64,000 bases of DNA from JBFMEX01 sp040752215 (GCA_040752215.1 JBFMEX010000026.1:1-64000); one strand, 5' to 3'; counted from the first letter of the stretch, positions 43,144 through 53,790 are shown. Notes: a model not told the origin generated them from the sequence alone. Numbers and translations: made by a program.

Positions 43144-44253
43144 ATGGGCAAGGTGATGCGTGCCGTGGGGTTGATGAGCGGCACGTCGATGGACGGCATC
43201 GACGTGGCGATCATCGAGACCGATGGCCGCGACGCGCTGGTGCGGGGCCCCTCGCTCAACTATCCTTACTCGGAGGCGTTCCGCGCTCAGTTGAGGGAGG
43301 CCGCTGGCGATGCCCGCGCGATCAGGCGCCGCCGCGAGCGCCCCGGCCGGCTGAAGATGATCGAGCAGTACCTGACCGACCTGCATGCCGAGGCGGTCGC
43401 GCATTTCCTCGAGGACGCGCGCCTGGATCGCGGCGCCGTCGAAGTGATCGGCTTTCACGGCCACACCGTGCTGCACCGGCCGGATGCGCGGCTGACGGTG
43501 CAACTGGGCGACGGCGAGCGCCTCGCGAAGTTGACCGGGATCGACGTCGTGTACGATCTGCGTGCCGCCGACTGTGCCGCCGGCGGTGAGGGCGCGCCGC
43601 TAGTGCCGGCCTATCACCGCGCGCTGGTCGCCAGACTGCCCGACCGGCCGGTGGCGTTCCTCAACATCGGCGGCGTCGCCAACGTCACCTGGATCGGCGC
43701 CGAGGACGCTCTCCTTGCGTTCGATACAGGCCCCGGCAACGCGATGATCGACGACTGGATGCGGATGCGAAGTGGCATATCGCACGACGCGGATGGGGCG
43801 CTGGCCGCGACGGGCCGCGTGCACGAGGATTACGTCACCGAGTATCTGCGCCACTCGCACTTCGCCGCACCGCCGCCGAAATCGCTCGATCGCAACGCGT
43901 TCCCGATCGAGCTCTTGGCCGAGCTGTCGAATGAGGACGGCGCGGCGACGCTGACCGCGTTCGCTGCGGCGGCGATCGCGCGGGCACGCGAGCACATGCC
44001 GGTCGAGCCGCGGCTGTGGATCGTCGGCGGGGGCGGGCGCAAGAACCGTACCCTGATGGGCATGCTCGCCGAGCGGGTGGAGAACGCAGTCGTGCCGGCC
44101 GAGGCGGTCGGATTGAACGGCGACGGGCTCGAAGCGGAGGCATGGGCCTACCTCGCCGTGCGCTCCTTGAAGGACCTGCCGATCACATGGCCCGGCACCA
44201 CCGGCGTCTCGGTGCCGATGACCGGCGGCCTCCTGGCGCGGGCGCGGGGGTGA
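43144..44253 (+). CDS. anmK: anhydro-N-acetylmuramic acid kinase
   Basis: AnmK phosphorylates and hydrolyses 1,6-anhydro-MurNAc from cell-wall turnover to MurNAc-6-phosphate. The 369-residue product has the ASKHA opening VGLMSGTSMDGIDVA near 8-22, GFHGHTVLH near 100-108, and NIGGVANVTWIG and FDTGPGNAMIDDW further on. Start codons at 43126, 43144 and 43156 are all possible; 43144 has GGGGG upstream. With nagZ it covers two steps of muropeptide recycling. Confidence 0.94.
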   Translation: MGKVMRAVGLMSGTSMDGIDVAIIETDGRDALVRGPSLNYPYSEAFRAQLREAAGDARAIRRRRERPGRLKMIEQYLTDLHAEAVAHFLEDARLDRGAVEVIGFHGHTVLHRPDARLTVQLGDGERLAKLTGIDVVYDLRAADCAAGGEGAPLVPAYHRALVARLPDRPVAFLNIGGVANVTWIGAEDALLAFDTGPGNAMIDDWMRMRSGISHDADGALAATGRVHEDYVTEYLRHSHFAAPPPKSLDRNAFPIELLAELSNEDGAATLTAFAAAAIARAREHMPVEPRLWIVGGGGRKNRTLMGMLAERVENAVVPAEAVGLNGDGLEAEAWAYLAVRSLKDLPITWPGTTGVSVPMTGGLLARARG

Positions 44254-44256
44254 GGG

Positions 44257-45240
44257 TCATGCGACGAGCGCCCGCACCATCCGCTCGAGGCCGCTCGTGA
44301 TGCGGGCGAGGCTCTCCGTGTCGACGGTCTCGGGGAGATCGTCGAGCTGGTGGTAGTAGGGATTACGGAAGGGCGCGGTGTCGGTGATCATCAGCGCCGG
44401 GAAGCCGAACTGGTGATAGGCCCAGTGGTCCGAGAGGTCGATGCCCTCGAGGAAGCCGGGAGCGACGCCGCCGATCGAGGGGAATGCGGTCTCGCGGCGG
44501 AAGGCGCCGATCACTTTGTGCACGAGCCTGCGCGATCCCGGCAGGCCGACGAAGGCGACGAAGTTGCCGACGTTGGAGTAGACGGCGCCGAACGGAAACG
44601 GGAACGCCTGGCTGCCCGGCTCGTCGGAGAAGTAGCCGAGTGTCTCGAGCGCGATCATGCCGGCAACGCGCTCGCCGGACTCCTTCAGGCTGCGCGCATG
44701 CCGCCACGAGCCCATCGCCGGCGACTTGCCGTAGGGGTGCTCCTCGTTGACGAAGAATACGAGGCGCAGCCGATGCGAGCGCGGGGCGAGATCGCGAAGA
44801 GCGCGGGCGAGCTCGAGGAGCGCGGCGACGCCGGTGCCGTTGTCATTGGCGCCGGGGCTGTCGTCGGGGGAATCGTAGTGCGCTCCGACGACCAGCGTCG
44901 GGGTCTCGGGGCTCGCATCGGGCGGCGCGATCACCACCTCGATGTTGCGCACCTCGCGGCCCTCGACCTCGTAGCGCTGCGCAGTCGGCACGTGGCCGAA
45001 CTGGCGAAGGGTCGCCTCGATGTAGCGCGCGGCGGCCTCGAGAGCCGGGTAATGGTCGATGTTGTGGGGGCGGCTGGCAACGGCGCGGAGGTGCCCGGCG
45101 AGCCGGCCGGCCATCGCACGCTCGGCTCTGGTGAGCTCGGGCAGCGGCCCGGCGAACGGCTGGCGCGGGAATACGATCGAATAGCGCACGGCCAGCACGA
45201 TCACGCCGAGCAAGGCCAGTCCGATCGACGAAATTACCAC
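44257..45240 (-). CDS. membrane-anchored M28 family aminopeptidase
   Basis: A 327-residue peptidase with a signal anchor (about 3-20) and a periplasmic M28 zinc domain. Ligand motifs are GAHYDSPDDSPGANDNGTG (His and Asp near 118-130), FFVNEEHPY (Glu pair), and the final YYHQLDD with His near 302. It should cut free amino-terminal residues from peptides outside the cytoplasm. Start is GTG at 45240. It is convergent with anmK, four bases apart. Confidence 0.85.
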   Translation of the reverse strand: MVISSIGLALLGVIVLAVRYSIVFPRQPFAGPLPELTRAERAMAGRLAGHLRAVASRPHNIDHYPALEAAARYIEATLRQFGHVPTAQRYEVEGREVRNIEVVIAPPDASPETPTLVVGAHYDSPDDSPGANDNGTGVAALLELARALRDLAPRSHRLRLVFFVNEEHPYGKSPAMGSWRHARSLKESGERVAGMIALETLGYFSDEPGSQAFPFPFGAVYSNVGNFVAFVGLPGSRRLVHKVIGAFRRETAFPSIGGVAPGFLEGIDLSDHWAYHQFGFPALMITDTAPFRNPYYHQLDDLPETVDTESLARITSGLERMVRALVA

Positions 45241-45371
45241 GGCGGCATACTCCGCCGCTCGGCCGGCATATCGATCAGTCGAGGGACGATCGCTGGGCGG
45301 AGCGAATGAGTAGTATACGCCCGCAACCGTAAGCGGAGTCCTAATCGCAACCTCACCAACCAGGGGCCGCG

Positions 45372-46115
45372 CTACTCCTCCTCGCGTTCCCGCTCCCGCT
45401 CGCGCTCGCGCTCGCGCTCCCGCTCCTTCTCGCGCTCGCGCTCCTTCTGCTTCTTGATCTCGCGCTCCTTGGCATCCTTGGCCATGCGCATGTCGACGTA
45501 GCTCCCGACCACCTGGTTGAGCTCGTCCATCTTGTTCTCGAAGAAGTGGTTGGCGCCGGCCACCACCTCGTGGTCGATCTTGATGCCGCGCTGGGTCTTG
45601 AGCTTCGCCGACAATTCGGCGACGGAGGCGGTCGGCACGACGCGATCCTTGTCGCCGTTGAGCATCAGGCCCGAGGACGGGCAGGGCGCGAGGAACGAGA
45701 AGTCGTAGAGGTTCGACGGCGGCGCGACGCAGATGAAGCCGTCGATCTCCGGCCGGCGCATCAGCAATTGCATGGCGATCCAGGTGCCGAACGAGACGCC
45801 GGCGATCCAGCAGCTCTTGGCGTCCGGCTTGACGATCTGCAACCAGTCGAGCGCGCTCGCCGCGTCGGCGAGCTCGCCCGGTCCGCCGTCCCAGAAGCCC
45901 TGGCTGCGCCCGACACCGCGGAAATTGAAGCGCAGCACCGAGAAGCCGCGCGCCGCGAACGTGTGATAGATGTTGTAGACGACCTGGTTGTTCATTGTGC
46001 CCCCGAACTGCGGGTGGGGGTGCAGGACCAGGGCGATCGGGCTGTCGCTGGCCGCCTCGTGGTGATAGCGGGCTTCGATGCGACCCGCAGGGCCGTTGAT
46101 GATCAGCTCGGGCAT
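45372..46115 (-). CDS. alpha/beta hydrolase with low-complexity tail
   Basis: A 247-residue COG2945-type alpha/beta hydrolase. HPHPQFGGTMNN lies near residues 32-43, the nucleophile elbow is GVSFGTW near 105-111, with an Asp in NGDKDRVVPT and His in ANHFFENKMDE. The carboxyl 40 residues are a charged repeat of Lys, Arg and Glu ending in a run of Arg-Glu pairs, encoded by a six-base DNA repeat. Substrate unknown. Confidence 0.8.
   Translation of the reverse strand: MPELIINGPAGRIEARYHHEAASDSPIALVLHPHPQFGGTMNNQVVYNIYHTFAARGFSVLRFNFRGVGRSQGFWDGGPGELADAASALDWLQIVKPDAKSCWIAGVSFGTWIAMQLLMRRPEIDGFICVAPPSNLYDFSFLAPCPSSGLMLNGDKDRVVPTASVAELSAKLKTQRGIKIDHEVVAGANHFFENKMDELNQVVGSYVDMRMAKDAKEREIKKQKEREREKEREREREREREREREEE
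45375..45462. repeat. hexanucleotide-like tandem repeat coding for the Arg-Glu tail
   Basis: A cluster of CGCTCC/CGCTCG units on the plus strand (GAGCGC/GAGCGG on the coding strand) fills the 3' end of the hydrolase gene and gives repeated Arg-Glu pairs. Units in multiples of six keep the frame, so copy number could vary without loss of the protein. Confidence 0.7.
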
Positions 46116-46245
46116 CGGCTCTTTCTTGCTGAAGTTTCTATAGGATCAGGAGGTTTAGCGAGCCTCGCGGGGAGCCGTACGATCCGGTGCGCCCCGGTCG
46201 CCTTGGATCGTGGCGTCGCGTCGCAGATTTTGCACGCGAGAATAC

Positions 46246-46274
46246 TTGACTTCCCGGCTCGGAATTTTCATATT
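46246..46274 (+). promoter_or_regulatory. sigma-70 promoter of the suf operon
   Basis: TTGACT (46246-46251) and CATATT (46269-46274), spaced 17 bases, with ATAC before the -35. Predicted transcript start near 46281, in the 341-base gap 46116-46456 that is visibly AT-richer than its neighbours. Confidence 0.6.
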
Positions 46275-46286
46275 CCGGAAGACGAA

Positions 46287-46303
46287 TTTAGAACCGTTCG
46301 AAA
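46287..46303 (+). promoter_or_regulatory. Irr box (iron control element) before iscR-suf
   Basis: TTTAGAA (46287-46293), CCG, TTCGAAA (46297-46303): 13 of 14 fixed positions match the rhizobial ICE consensus (TTTAGAA-N3-TTCTAAA). It sits about 6-22 bases after the predicted transcript start, where Irr binding would repress the operon at low iron. Confidence 0.65.
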
Positions 46304-46456
46304 GTGTCGGCCCTACCCGGAAGGCAAGCCTCTGTCCCCTCGACAAGCTTCATAGCACAACCGGGGTACCCGATTGCAAGCGCTGCAAGCGGGTAGGCCA
46401 GGGCAGGTTGTCGCGTCGAGCCGTTTGAAAGCGGCGCGTGAAGGGAGTGCGGTCGC

Positions 46457-46915
46457 GTGGAGCTCAATACCAAGGGTCGTTACGCGGTCATGGCCATGGC
46501 CGACCTCGCCAAGCACGGCGGAGACGGTGCCATGCCGCTGTCGCAAATCGCCGAGCGCCAGCAGCTTTCGCTCGCCTACCTCGAGCAGATCTTCCTGCAT
46601 CTGCGACGGGCGGGACTGGTCGAGAGCGCGCGCGGACGTACCGGCGGCTACAAACTCGGCCGTCCGGCGGAGGAAATCCGCGTCGCCGAGATCATGTCGG
46701 CGGTCGCCGAGGAGACGCGCATGACGCGCTGCATGGGCCAGAGTGTCGGCTGCCTCGGTGAAGAGCGCTGCCTCACGCACAGCTTGTGGCATGCGCTCGG
46801 CGGACACATCGAATCGTTTCTGTCCAACGTCTCGCTGGCAGAGGTGCTGAACGGAATTCCCGAGGAGAAGCTCGCCACCAATGCGAGCGGCGGTTTTGGC
46901 TGGGCGGCGGAATGA
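46457..46915 (+). CDS. iscR: Rrf2 family iron-sulfur regulator (IscR/RirA type)
   Basis: A 152-residue winged-helix repressor. It has the Rrf2 opening MELNTKGRYAVMAM, the DNA-binding QQLSLAYLEQIF segment near 35-46 and the RTGGYKL wing near 60-66. Three Cys (in RCMGQSVGC, then EERC near 92-106) with a following His fit the IscR cluster-binding triad. It should sense iron-sulfur cluster status and control the following suf genes. Start is GTG 46457. Its stop overlaps the next start (ATGA). Confidence 0.9.
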   Translation: MELNTKGRYAVMAMADLAKHGGDGAMPLSQIAERQQLSLAYLEQIFLHLRRAGLVESARGRTGGYKLGRPAEEIRVAEIMSAVAEETRMTRCMGQSVGCLGEERCLTHSLWHALGGHIESFLSNVSLAEVLNGIPEEKLATNASGGFGWAAE

Positions 46916-48039
46916 GCTTCGCGCGCACATATCTCGACTACAATGCCACGGCACCGCTGAGGCCCGAGGCCAGGGCGGCGATGGTGGCCGCGCTCGACGT
47001 CGTCGGCAATCCATCGTCTGTGCACGCCGAGGGCAGACAGGCCCGCGCGCTCGTCGAGTCGGCGCGCGAGGAGGTTGCCCGGCTGGTTGGTGCCGTGCCG
47101 ACCGATGTGGTGCTGACGAGCGGCGGCACTGAGGCCGCCAACATGGTGATGCACGGACGCTGGAGCCGGATCCTCGTCTCGGCGATCGAACACCCGTCGG
47201 TGACGGCACCTGCGCGCGCATCTGGCGCCGAGGTCGTCGAGCTGCCTGTGACGCGAGACGGTGTCGTCGACCTCGATGTGGCCGAGCGGCTGCTCGCGGC
47301 GCCCGCAAATGGACCGGGACGCGCGCTGGTTGCGCTGCAGGTTGCCAACAACGAGACCGGCGCGATCCAGCCGGTCGCCGAGATCGCCGGGATGGCTCGG
47401 GCCAACGGCCATCTCGTCGTCGCCGACGCCGTGCAGGCCGCGGGCAAGATCGCGCTCGACATCGACAGCCTCGGCGTCGACGCGCTGATCCTGTCGGGGC
47501 ACAAGATCGGCGCGGCCAAGGGCGTCGGTGCGCTCGTCGCGCGCGGACGCGCCGGTTTCGCGCCGCTGGTGCTCGGCGGTGGGCAGGAGCGCGGCGCGCG
47601 GGGCGGCACGGAAAACGTCGCGGGTATCGCCGGCTTCGGTGCCGCGGCGCGCGCCGCCGGCCGCGATCTCGCGGCGTTCGCCGGCCTCGCCCGGTTGCGC
47701 GATGCGATCGAGGCCGGCGTGCGCGCGATCACGCCGTCCGCAGACATCGCCGCAGCAGCGGCGCCGCGGCTGGCCAATACGAGTCTCGTCGTGCTGCCCG
47801 GACGACGCGGCGAGACGCTGGTGATCGCTCTCGATCTCGGCGGCATCGCGGTCAGCGCCGGCGCGGCCTGCTCGTCCGGCAAGACGCGGCGCTCGCCCGT
47901 GCTGGCGGCGATGGGTTTCGAGGACAGCATGGCGACGGCGGCGATCCGGGTCAGTCTCGGCTGGGCGTCGACCGAGGACGACGTCGCTCGCTTCCTCGCC
48001 GCCTGGGAGCAGGTGACGGCAGCGGCAAAGGCAGCATGA
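46912..48039 (+). CDS. cysteine desulfurase, NifS/IscS-like
   Basis: A PLP enzyme of 375 residues that supplies sulfur from cysteine. The PLP lysine is in LSGHKIGAAKG near 193-203 and the active Cys is in GAACSSGK near 320-327, the group I (NifS/IscS) form with a short loop. It overlaps iscR by four bases. A second, group II desulfurase (SufS) is encoded later in the same operon, so the operon carries both types. Confidence 0.92.
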   Translation: MSFARTYLDYNATAPLRPEARAAMVAALDVVGNPSSVHAEGRQARALVESAREEVARLVGAVPTDVVLTSGGTEAANMVMHGRWSRILVSAIEHPSVTAPARASGAEVVELPVTRDGVVDLDVAERLLAAPANGPGRALVALQVANNETGAIQPVAEIAGMARANGHLVVADAVQAAGKIALDIDSLGVDALILSGHKIGAAKGVGALVARGRAGFAPLVLGGGQERGARGGTENVAGIAGFGAAARAAGRDLAAFAGLARLRDAIEAGVRAITPSADIAAAAAPRLANTSLVVLPGRRGETLVIALDLGGIAVSAGAACSSGKTRRSPVLAAMGFEDSMATAAIRVSLGWASTEDDVARFLAAWEQVTAAAKAA

Positions 48040-48093
48040 GGGCGCGCCACGCGGGCGCGACCGGTTGAGGAAGATCGGGTTGAGGAGAGGACG

Positions 48094-49563
<1,470 letters not shown>

Positions 49564-49568
49564 AGGCG

Positions 49569-49844
49569 ATGGCACAGGACTACTGGTTCAAGCCCAAACA
49601 AGAAGGTCACGGAACCGCACCCTCCAATTGGAAGGGCTGGGCGGCAATGCTCGGCTACGCGGTGGCGACGATCATCATCACGCTGCCCTTGATCGTGCTA
49701 CCGGCATTGTCCGGCAGCGGTCCGGACGTGTGGCAGATCGCGCTGTGGCTGGTGCTGCTGCCGCTGGTGACCGGCGGCTTCATATGTCTGTGCCGCCTCA
49801 AGAGCGACGGCGACTGGCGCTGGCGCTGGGGCTCGAAGAGCTGA
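49569..49844 (+). CDS. small two-helix membrane protein within the suf operon
   Basis: A 91-residue protein with a soluble start containing WFKPKQEGHGTAPSNWKG, two membrane helices (about 29-50 and 58-77) and a basic, Trp-rich end (DGDWRWRWGSKS). AAAGGCG precedes the ATG, six bases after sufB. It is not a recognised suf gene, yet it sits in frame order between sufB and sufC with normal operon spacing. A membrane-linked accessory role is only inferred. Confidence 0.65.
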   Translation: MAQDYWFKPKQEGHGTAPSNWKGWAAMLGYAVATIIITLPLIVLPALSGSGPDVWQIALWLVLLPLVTGGFICLCRLKSDGDWRWRWGSKS

Positions 49845-49901
49845 GAGACGATTAGAGAAACCGCGCCGCGACGCGCTCGATCCGCAAGGAGTAGCACCAT
49901 C

Positions 49902-50657
49902 ATGCTCGAGATCAGGAACCTGCACGCGAGGATCGTCGACGAGGACAAGCCGATCCTCAAGGGGATCGACCTCGTCGTGCCGAAGGGCGAGGTGCACGCG
50001 ATCATGGGGCCGAACGGCTCCGGCAAGTCGACGCTCGCCTACGTGCTCGCCGGCCGCGAGGATTACGAGGTGACCCAAGGCGACATCCTCTGGAACGGGG
50101 AATCGATCCTCGGCATGGAGCCGGACGAGCGCGCCGCCAAGGGCGTGTTCCTGGCCTTCCAGTACCCGATGGAGATCCCGGGGGTTGCCGGGCTCACCTT
50201 CCTCAGGACCGCGGCCAACGCCGTGCGCAAGAAGCGCGGCCAAGCGGAGCTGACGACGCCCGAGTTCATGAAGGTCGTCAAGGACAAGGCGGCGAAGCTC
50301 GACATCGACATCGAGATGCTGAAGCGCCCCGTGAACGTCGGCTTTTCGGGCGGCGAGAAGAAGCGCTCCGAGATTCTGCAGATGGCGATGCTCGAGCCGT
50401 CGCTGTGCGTGCTCGACGAGACCGACTCGGGGCTCGACATCGATGCGCTTCGGATCGTGTCGGAGGGCGTCAACGCGTTGCGCGGTCCGGATCGCGCGAT
50501 GCTCGTCATCACCCACTACCAGCGGCTGCTCAATCACATCGTGCCGGACCGGGTGCACGTGCTCGCCCAGGGCCGGATCCACAAGTCGGGCGGCAAGGAG
50601 CTGGCGATCGAGCTCGAGCAGTCGGGCTATGCGGAGTTTGGCGCCAAGGCGGCATGA
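49902..50657 (+). CDS. sufC: Fe-S cluster assembly ATPase SufC
   Basis: SufC is the ABC-type ATPase of SufBC2D. The 251-residue product has Walker A GPNGSGKSTL near 35-44, signature FSGGEKKR near 146, Walker B CVLDETDSGLD near 167 and a switch His in ITHYQRLL. AAGGAG precedes the ATG. SufD begins 53 bases downstream. Confidence 0.96.
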   Translation: MLEIRNLHARIVDEDKPILKGIDLVVPKGEVHAIMGPNGSGKSTLAYVLAGREDYEVTQGDILWNGESILGMEPDERAAKGVFLAFQYPMEIPGVAGLTFLRTAANAVRKKRGQAELTTPEFMKVVKDKAAKLDIDIEMLKRPVNVGFSGGEKKRSEILQMAMLEPSLCVLDETDSGLDIDALRIVSEGVNALRGPDRAMLVITHYQRLLNHIVPDRVHVLAQGRIHKSGGKELAIELEQSGYAEFGAKAA

Positions 50658-50709
50658 GATGGCGGACGCAGGCGACGCGCGGCAGCAGCAGGCGCTCGGG
50701 AGGCGCGGA

Positions 50710-52047
50710 ATGAACGTGGCAGTGATGAAGACCAAAGCCGAGCAGGCCATCTCCGAGGGATTCGAGGCGGTGGCGGAGGCCCTGCCAGGCGGCGCGGGCG
50801 TGCGCACGGCCCGCAAGGCGGCGCTCGGGCGCTTCGGGGCGCTCGGCCTGCCGCACCGGCGGATCGAGGAGTGGAAGTACACCGATCTCAAGAGCGCATT
50901 GAAGGACGTGGCGCGGCCGGCGGTCGGCGACGCCACTCCGGTGACGATCGCCGACGTGATCGTCGCGCTGGGGCCGTTCGCCCGGCTCGAGCTGCCGCGC
51001 CTGGTGCTCGTCAACGGCGGCTACCGCAAGGATCTCTCCAACCTCGACGGCGTCGAGGGATACGAGGTGAAGCCGCTCGCAGCGGCGCTGGCCGAGGCGC
51101 CCGATACCGTCGGCGAGGGGCTCGCCGAGGTTGCGGGCCAGGATCAGGATGCGGTAATCGCCCTCAATACCGCCTTCATGACCGACGGCGCGCTGGTGCG
51201 CCTCAAATCCGGTGTCGTGGTGCAGAGGCCGCTGCTCGTGGTCCACATCCGCGCCGGCAAGGAGCCGTGCTCGGCCGCGATCCGCAACATCGTCCACGTT
51301 GCCGACAAGGCGCATGCGCGTCTGATCGAGCTTTACGTCTCGGTACCGGGATCGACGGCCGAAGGTCAGGTGAACGTTCTGACCGAGATCATTCTCGATG
51401 CCGGCGCCGAGCTCGACCACGTGAAGTGTGCGAGCGATACCGGCCGCTCGACCCACCTCGCGAGCTTGGTGCTCGAGATGGCGGCGGATGCGGTCTATCG
51501 CGGCTTCCAGATGACGGAGGGCGTGGGGCTCGGACGCAACCAGGGCTTCGTGACGTTCAAAGGCGAGGGCGGCAAGCTCGATCTTTCCGGCGTCCTCCTC
51601 GGTCGCGGCAGCGAGCATGTCGACACCACTCTCGTGATCGACCATGTCGCCGGCGCGTGCGAAAGCCGCGAGCTGTTCAAGGGTGTGCTCGACGGCGAGG
51701 CGCGCGGCGTGTTCCAGGGCAAAGTGATCGTCAGGCCGGACGCGCAGAAGACGGACGGCAAGCAGATGGCACAGGCGCTGATGCTCTCGGAGGCGGCCGA
51801 GTTCGACAGCAAGCCCGAGCTCGAGATTCACGCCGACGACGTCGTGTGTGGCCACGGCTCCACCTCGGCCGAGCTGGATGAGGATCTGCTGTTCTACTTC
51901 CGCTCGCGGGGCATCCCGAAGGACGAGGCGCGCGCGCTGATGATCGAGAGCTTCGTCGGCGAGGCGATCGATCATGTCGAGGACGAGTCGGTGCGCGAGG
52001 CGCTGATGAGCGTCGCGCGGGGCTGGGTTGCGCCGGGGCGCGGCTGA
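50710..52047 (+). CDS. sufD: Fe-S cluster assembly protein SufD
   Basis: SufD pairs with SufB in the scaffold complex and helps iron entry. The 445-residue protein has the amino-terminal helical part with RRIEEWKYTDLK near 50-61 and the beta-helix core, ending with the family segments CGHGSTSAELDEDLLFYFRSRGIP (residues about 381-404) and ALMIESFVGEA. The ATG at 50710 is favoured because the earlier frame overlaps sufC. Confidence 0.95.
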   Translation: MNVAVMKTKAEQAISEGFEAVAEALPGGAGVRTARKAALGRFGALGLPHRRIEEWKYTDLKSALKDVARPAVGDATPVTIADVIVALGPFARLELPRLVLVNGGYRKDLSNLDGVEGYEVKPLAAALAEAPDTVGEGLAEVAGQDQDAVIALNTAFMTDGALVRLKSGVVVQRPLLVVHIRAGKEPCSAAIRNIVHVADKAHARLIELYVSVPGSTAEGQVNVLTEIILDAGAELDHVKCASDTGRSTHLASLVLEMAADAVYRGFQMTEGVGLGRNQGFVTFKGEGGKLDLSGVLLGRGSEHVDTTLVIDHVAGACESRELFKGVLDGEARGVFQGKVIVRPDAQKTDGKQMAQALMLSEAAEFDSKPELEIHADDVVCGHGSTSAELDEDLLFYFRSRGIPKDEARALMIESFVGEAIDHVEDESVREALMSVARGWVAPGRG

Positions 52048-52072
52048 GGCAGGAAAGGCGATCGAGGGCGGC

Positions 52073-53338
52073 ATGACCATCGAGACCAGAGAGCGACCAA
52101 GACCGGGCCTCGCCGGTGCCGAGTTCGACGTCGAGCGGATCCGCGCCGATTTCCCGATCCTCTACCGGGAGGTCTACGGCAGGCCGCTCGTCTATCTCGA
52201 CAACGGCGCCAGCGCGCAGAAGCCGCGCTCGGTGATCGAGGCGATGGATCACGCCTACCGCTTCGAGTACGCCAACGTGCACCGCGGGCTGCACTTTCTC
52301 TCCAATACCGCGACCACCCGCTTCGAGGACGCCCGCGAGGCTGTGCGCCGGTTCCTCAATGCGCCGTCCACTGACGAGATCATCTTCACCCGCAACGCCA
52401 CCGAGGCGATCAATCTGGTCGCAAGCTCGTTCGGCGGCATGGTCTTGGGTGAGGGCGACGAGGTCGTGCTCTCGATCATGGAGCATCACTCCAACATCGT
52501 GCCGTGGCACTTCCACCGCGAACGCCGCGGCGCGGTGCTGAAGTGGACGCCGATCGCCGACAACGGCGAGTTCCTGCTCGACGAGTTCGAGCGCCTGCTC
52601 GGCCCCAGGACGCGGATGGTCGCGATCACCCACATGTCGAACGTGCTCGGGACCGTGGTGCCGGTGCGCGAGGTGGTGAGGATCGCCCATGACCGCGGCA
52701 TACCGGTGCTGCTCGACGGCAGCCAGGCGGCGGTGCACGGGCCCGTCGACGTGCAGGAGCTGGAGTGCGACTTCTACGTCTTCACCGGCCACAAGGTCTA
52801 CGGGCCGTCCGGCATCGGCGTGCTCTACGCCAAGAGGCAGCACCTCGACGCCATGCCGCCCTACCAGGGCGGCGGTGAGATGATCGAGACCGTCGCGGTC
52901 GACCGCGTCACCTACGGCAAGGCCCCGCACAAGTTCGAGGCCGGGACACCGGCCATCGTTGAGGCGGTCGGCCTCGGCGCCGCGCTCAACTACATGATGC
53001 AGGTCGGACGCGAGAAGATTGCCGCCCATGAGGCGGACCTCAGGGCCTACGCGCACGCGCGGCTCGGCGAGCTAGACTGGCTCAGGATCTACGGCACGGC
53101 GCCGGGCAAGGGGGCGATCGTCTCGTTCACCATCGACGGCCTGCACCCGCACGACATCTCGACCATCATCGACCGCTCGGGGATCGCGGTCAGGGCCGGT
53201 CACCATTGCGCGCAGCCGCTGATGGAGCGGCTCGGTGTCACCGCGACCTGCCGCGCCTCGTTCGCGATGTACAACACGCGCGCCGAGGTGGATGCGCTGG
53301 CCGAGGCGCTGATCCGCGCGCGCGAGCTTTTTGCGTGA
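52073..53338 (+). CDS. sufS: cysteine desulfurase SufS
   Basis: A group II cysteine desulfurase, 421 residues, giving sulfur to the SufBCD scaffold. The PLP lysine lies in VFTGHKVYGPSGIGV near 234-248 and the active Cys in RAGHHCAQPLMERLG near 374-388; ANVHRGLHFLS near 62-72 is conserved. No sufE gene is present in the operon, so its sulfur acceptor (SufE or SufU) must lie elsewhere. The DUF59 gene follows after eight bases. Confidence 0.95.
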   Translation: MTIETRERPRPGLAGAEFDVERIRADFPILYREVYGRPLVYLDNGASAQKPRSVIEAMDHAYRFEYANVHRGLHFLSNTATTRFEDAREAVRRFLNAPSTDEIIFTRNATEAINLVASSFGGMVLGEGDEVVLSIMEHHSNIVPWHFHRERRGAVLKWTPIADNGEFLLDEFERLLGPRTRMVAITHMSNVLGTVVPVREVVRIAHDRGIPVLLDGSQAAVHGPVDVQELECDFYVFTGHKVYGPSGIGVLYAKRQHLDAMPPYQGGGEMIETVAVDRVTYGKAPHKFEAGTPAIVEAVGLGAALNYMMQVGREKIAAHEADLRAYAHARLGELDWLRIYGTAPGKGAIVSFTIDGLHPHDISTIIDRSGIAVRAGHHCAQPLMERLGVTATCRASFAMYNTRAEVDALAEALIRARELFA

Positions 53339-53346
53339 GGGGTGCG

Positions 53347-53790
53347 ATGGACGGCAAGCGACCCGAGGACTACCTGATGGAGCGGCACGAGGTGCCGGTG
53401 ATCGAGCGGGTGCCGGAGAGCGCCAATATGCCGCCCGACGAGCGTGCGCGCGATACGTCCGGCATGGGATTGCCGCCGGAGGAGATCGAGCGCCTGACCG
53501 ACGGTGTGATCGCGGCGCTGAAGACCGTCTACGACCCGGAGATCCCCTCCGACATCTACGAGCTCGGTCTCATCTATCGCATCGACATCTCCGACGATCG
53601 CCACGTCGATATCCTGATGACGCTGACCGCCCCCGGCTGCCCGGTCGCCGGCGAGATGCCGCAGTGGGTGGAGAACGCGGTCAACGCGGTTCCGGGCGTC
53701 GGCGGAACCAGCGTGACGCTGACCTTCGACCCGCCCTGGGACCAGAGCCGCATGTCGGACGAGGCGCGTCTCGCGCTCAACATGTTCTGA
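53347..53790 (+). CDS. sufT: SufT, DUF59/MIP18 family Fe-S maturation protein
   Basis: A 147-residue DUF59 protein that helps mature iron-sulfur proteins, like eukaryotic CIA2/MIP18. The family core is YDPEIPSDIYELGLIY near 63-78 and APGCPVAGEMP near 99-109 with the conserved Cys, followed by PPWDQSRMS. GAGGGG precedes the ATG at 53347. It lies between sufS and sufA. Confidence 0.92.
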   Translation: MDGKRPEDYLMERHEVPVIERVPESANMPPDERARDTSGMGLPPEEIERLTDGVIAALKTVYDPEIPSDIYELGLIYRIDISDDRHVDILMTLTAPGCPVAGEMPQWVENAVNAVPGVGGTSVTLTFDPPWDQSRMSDEARLALNMF

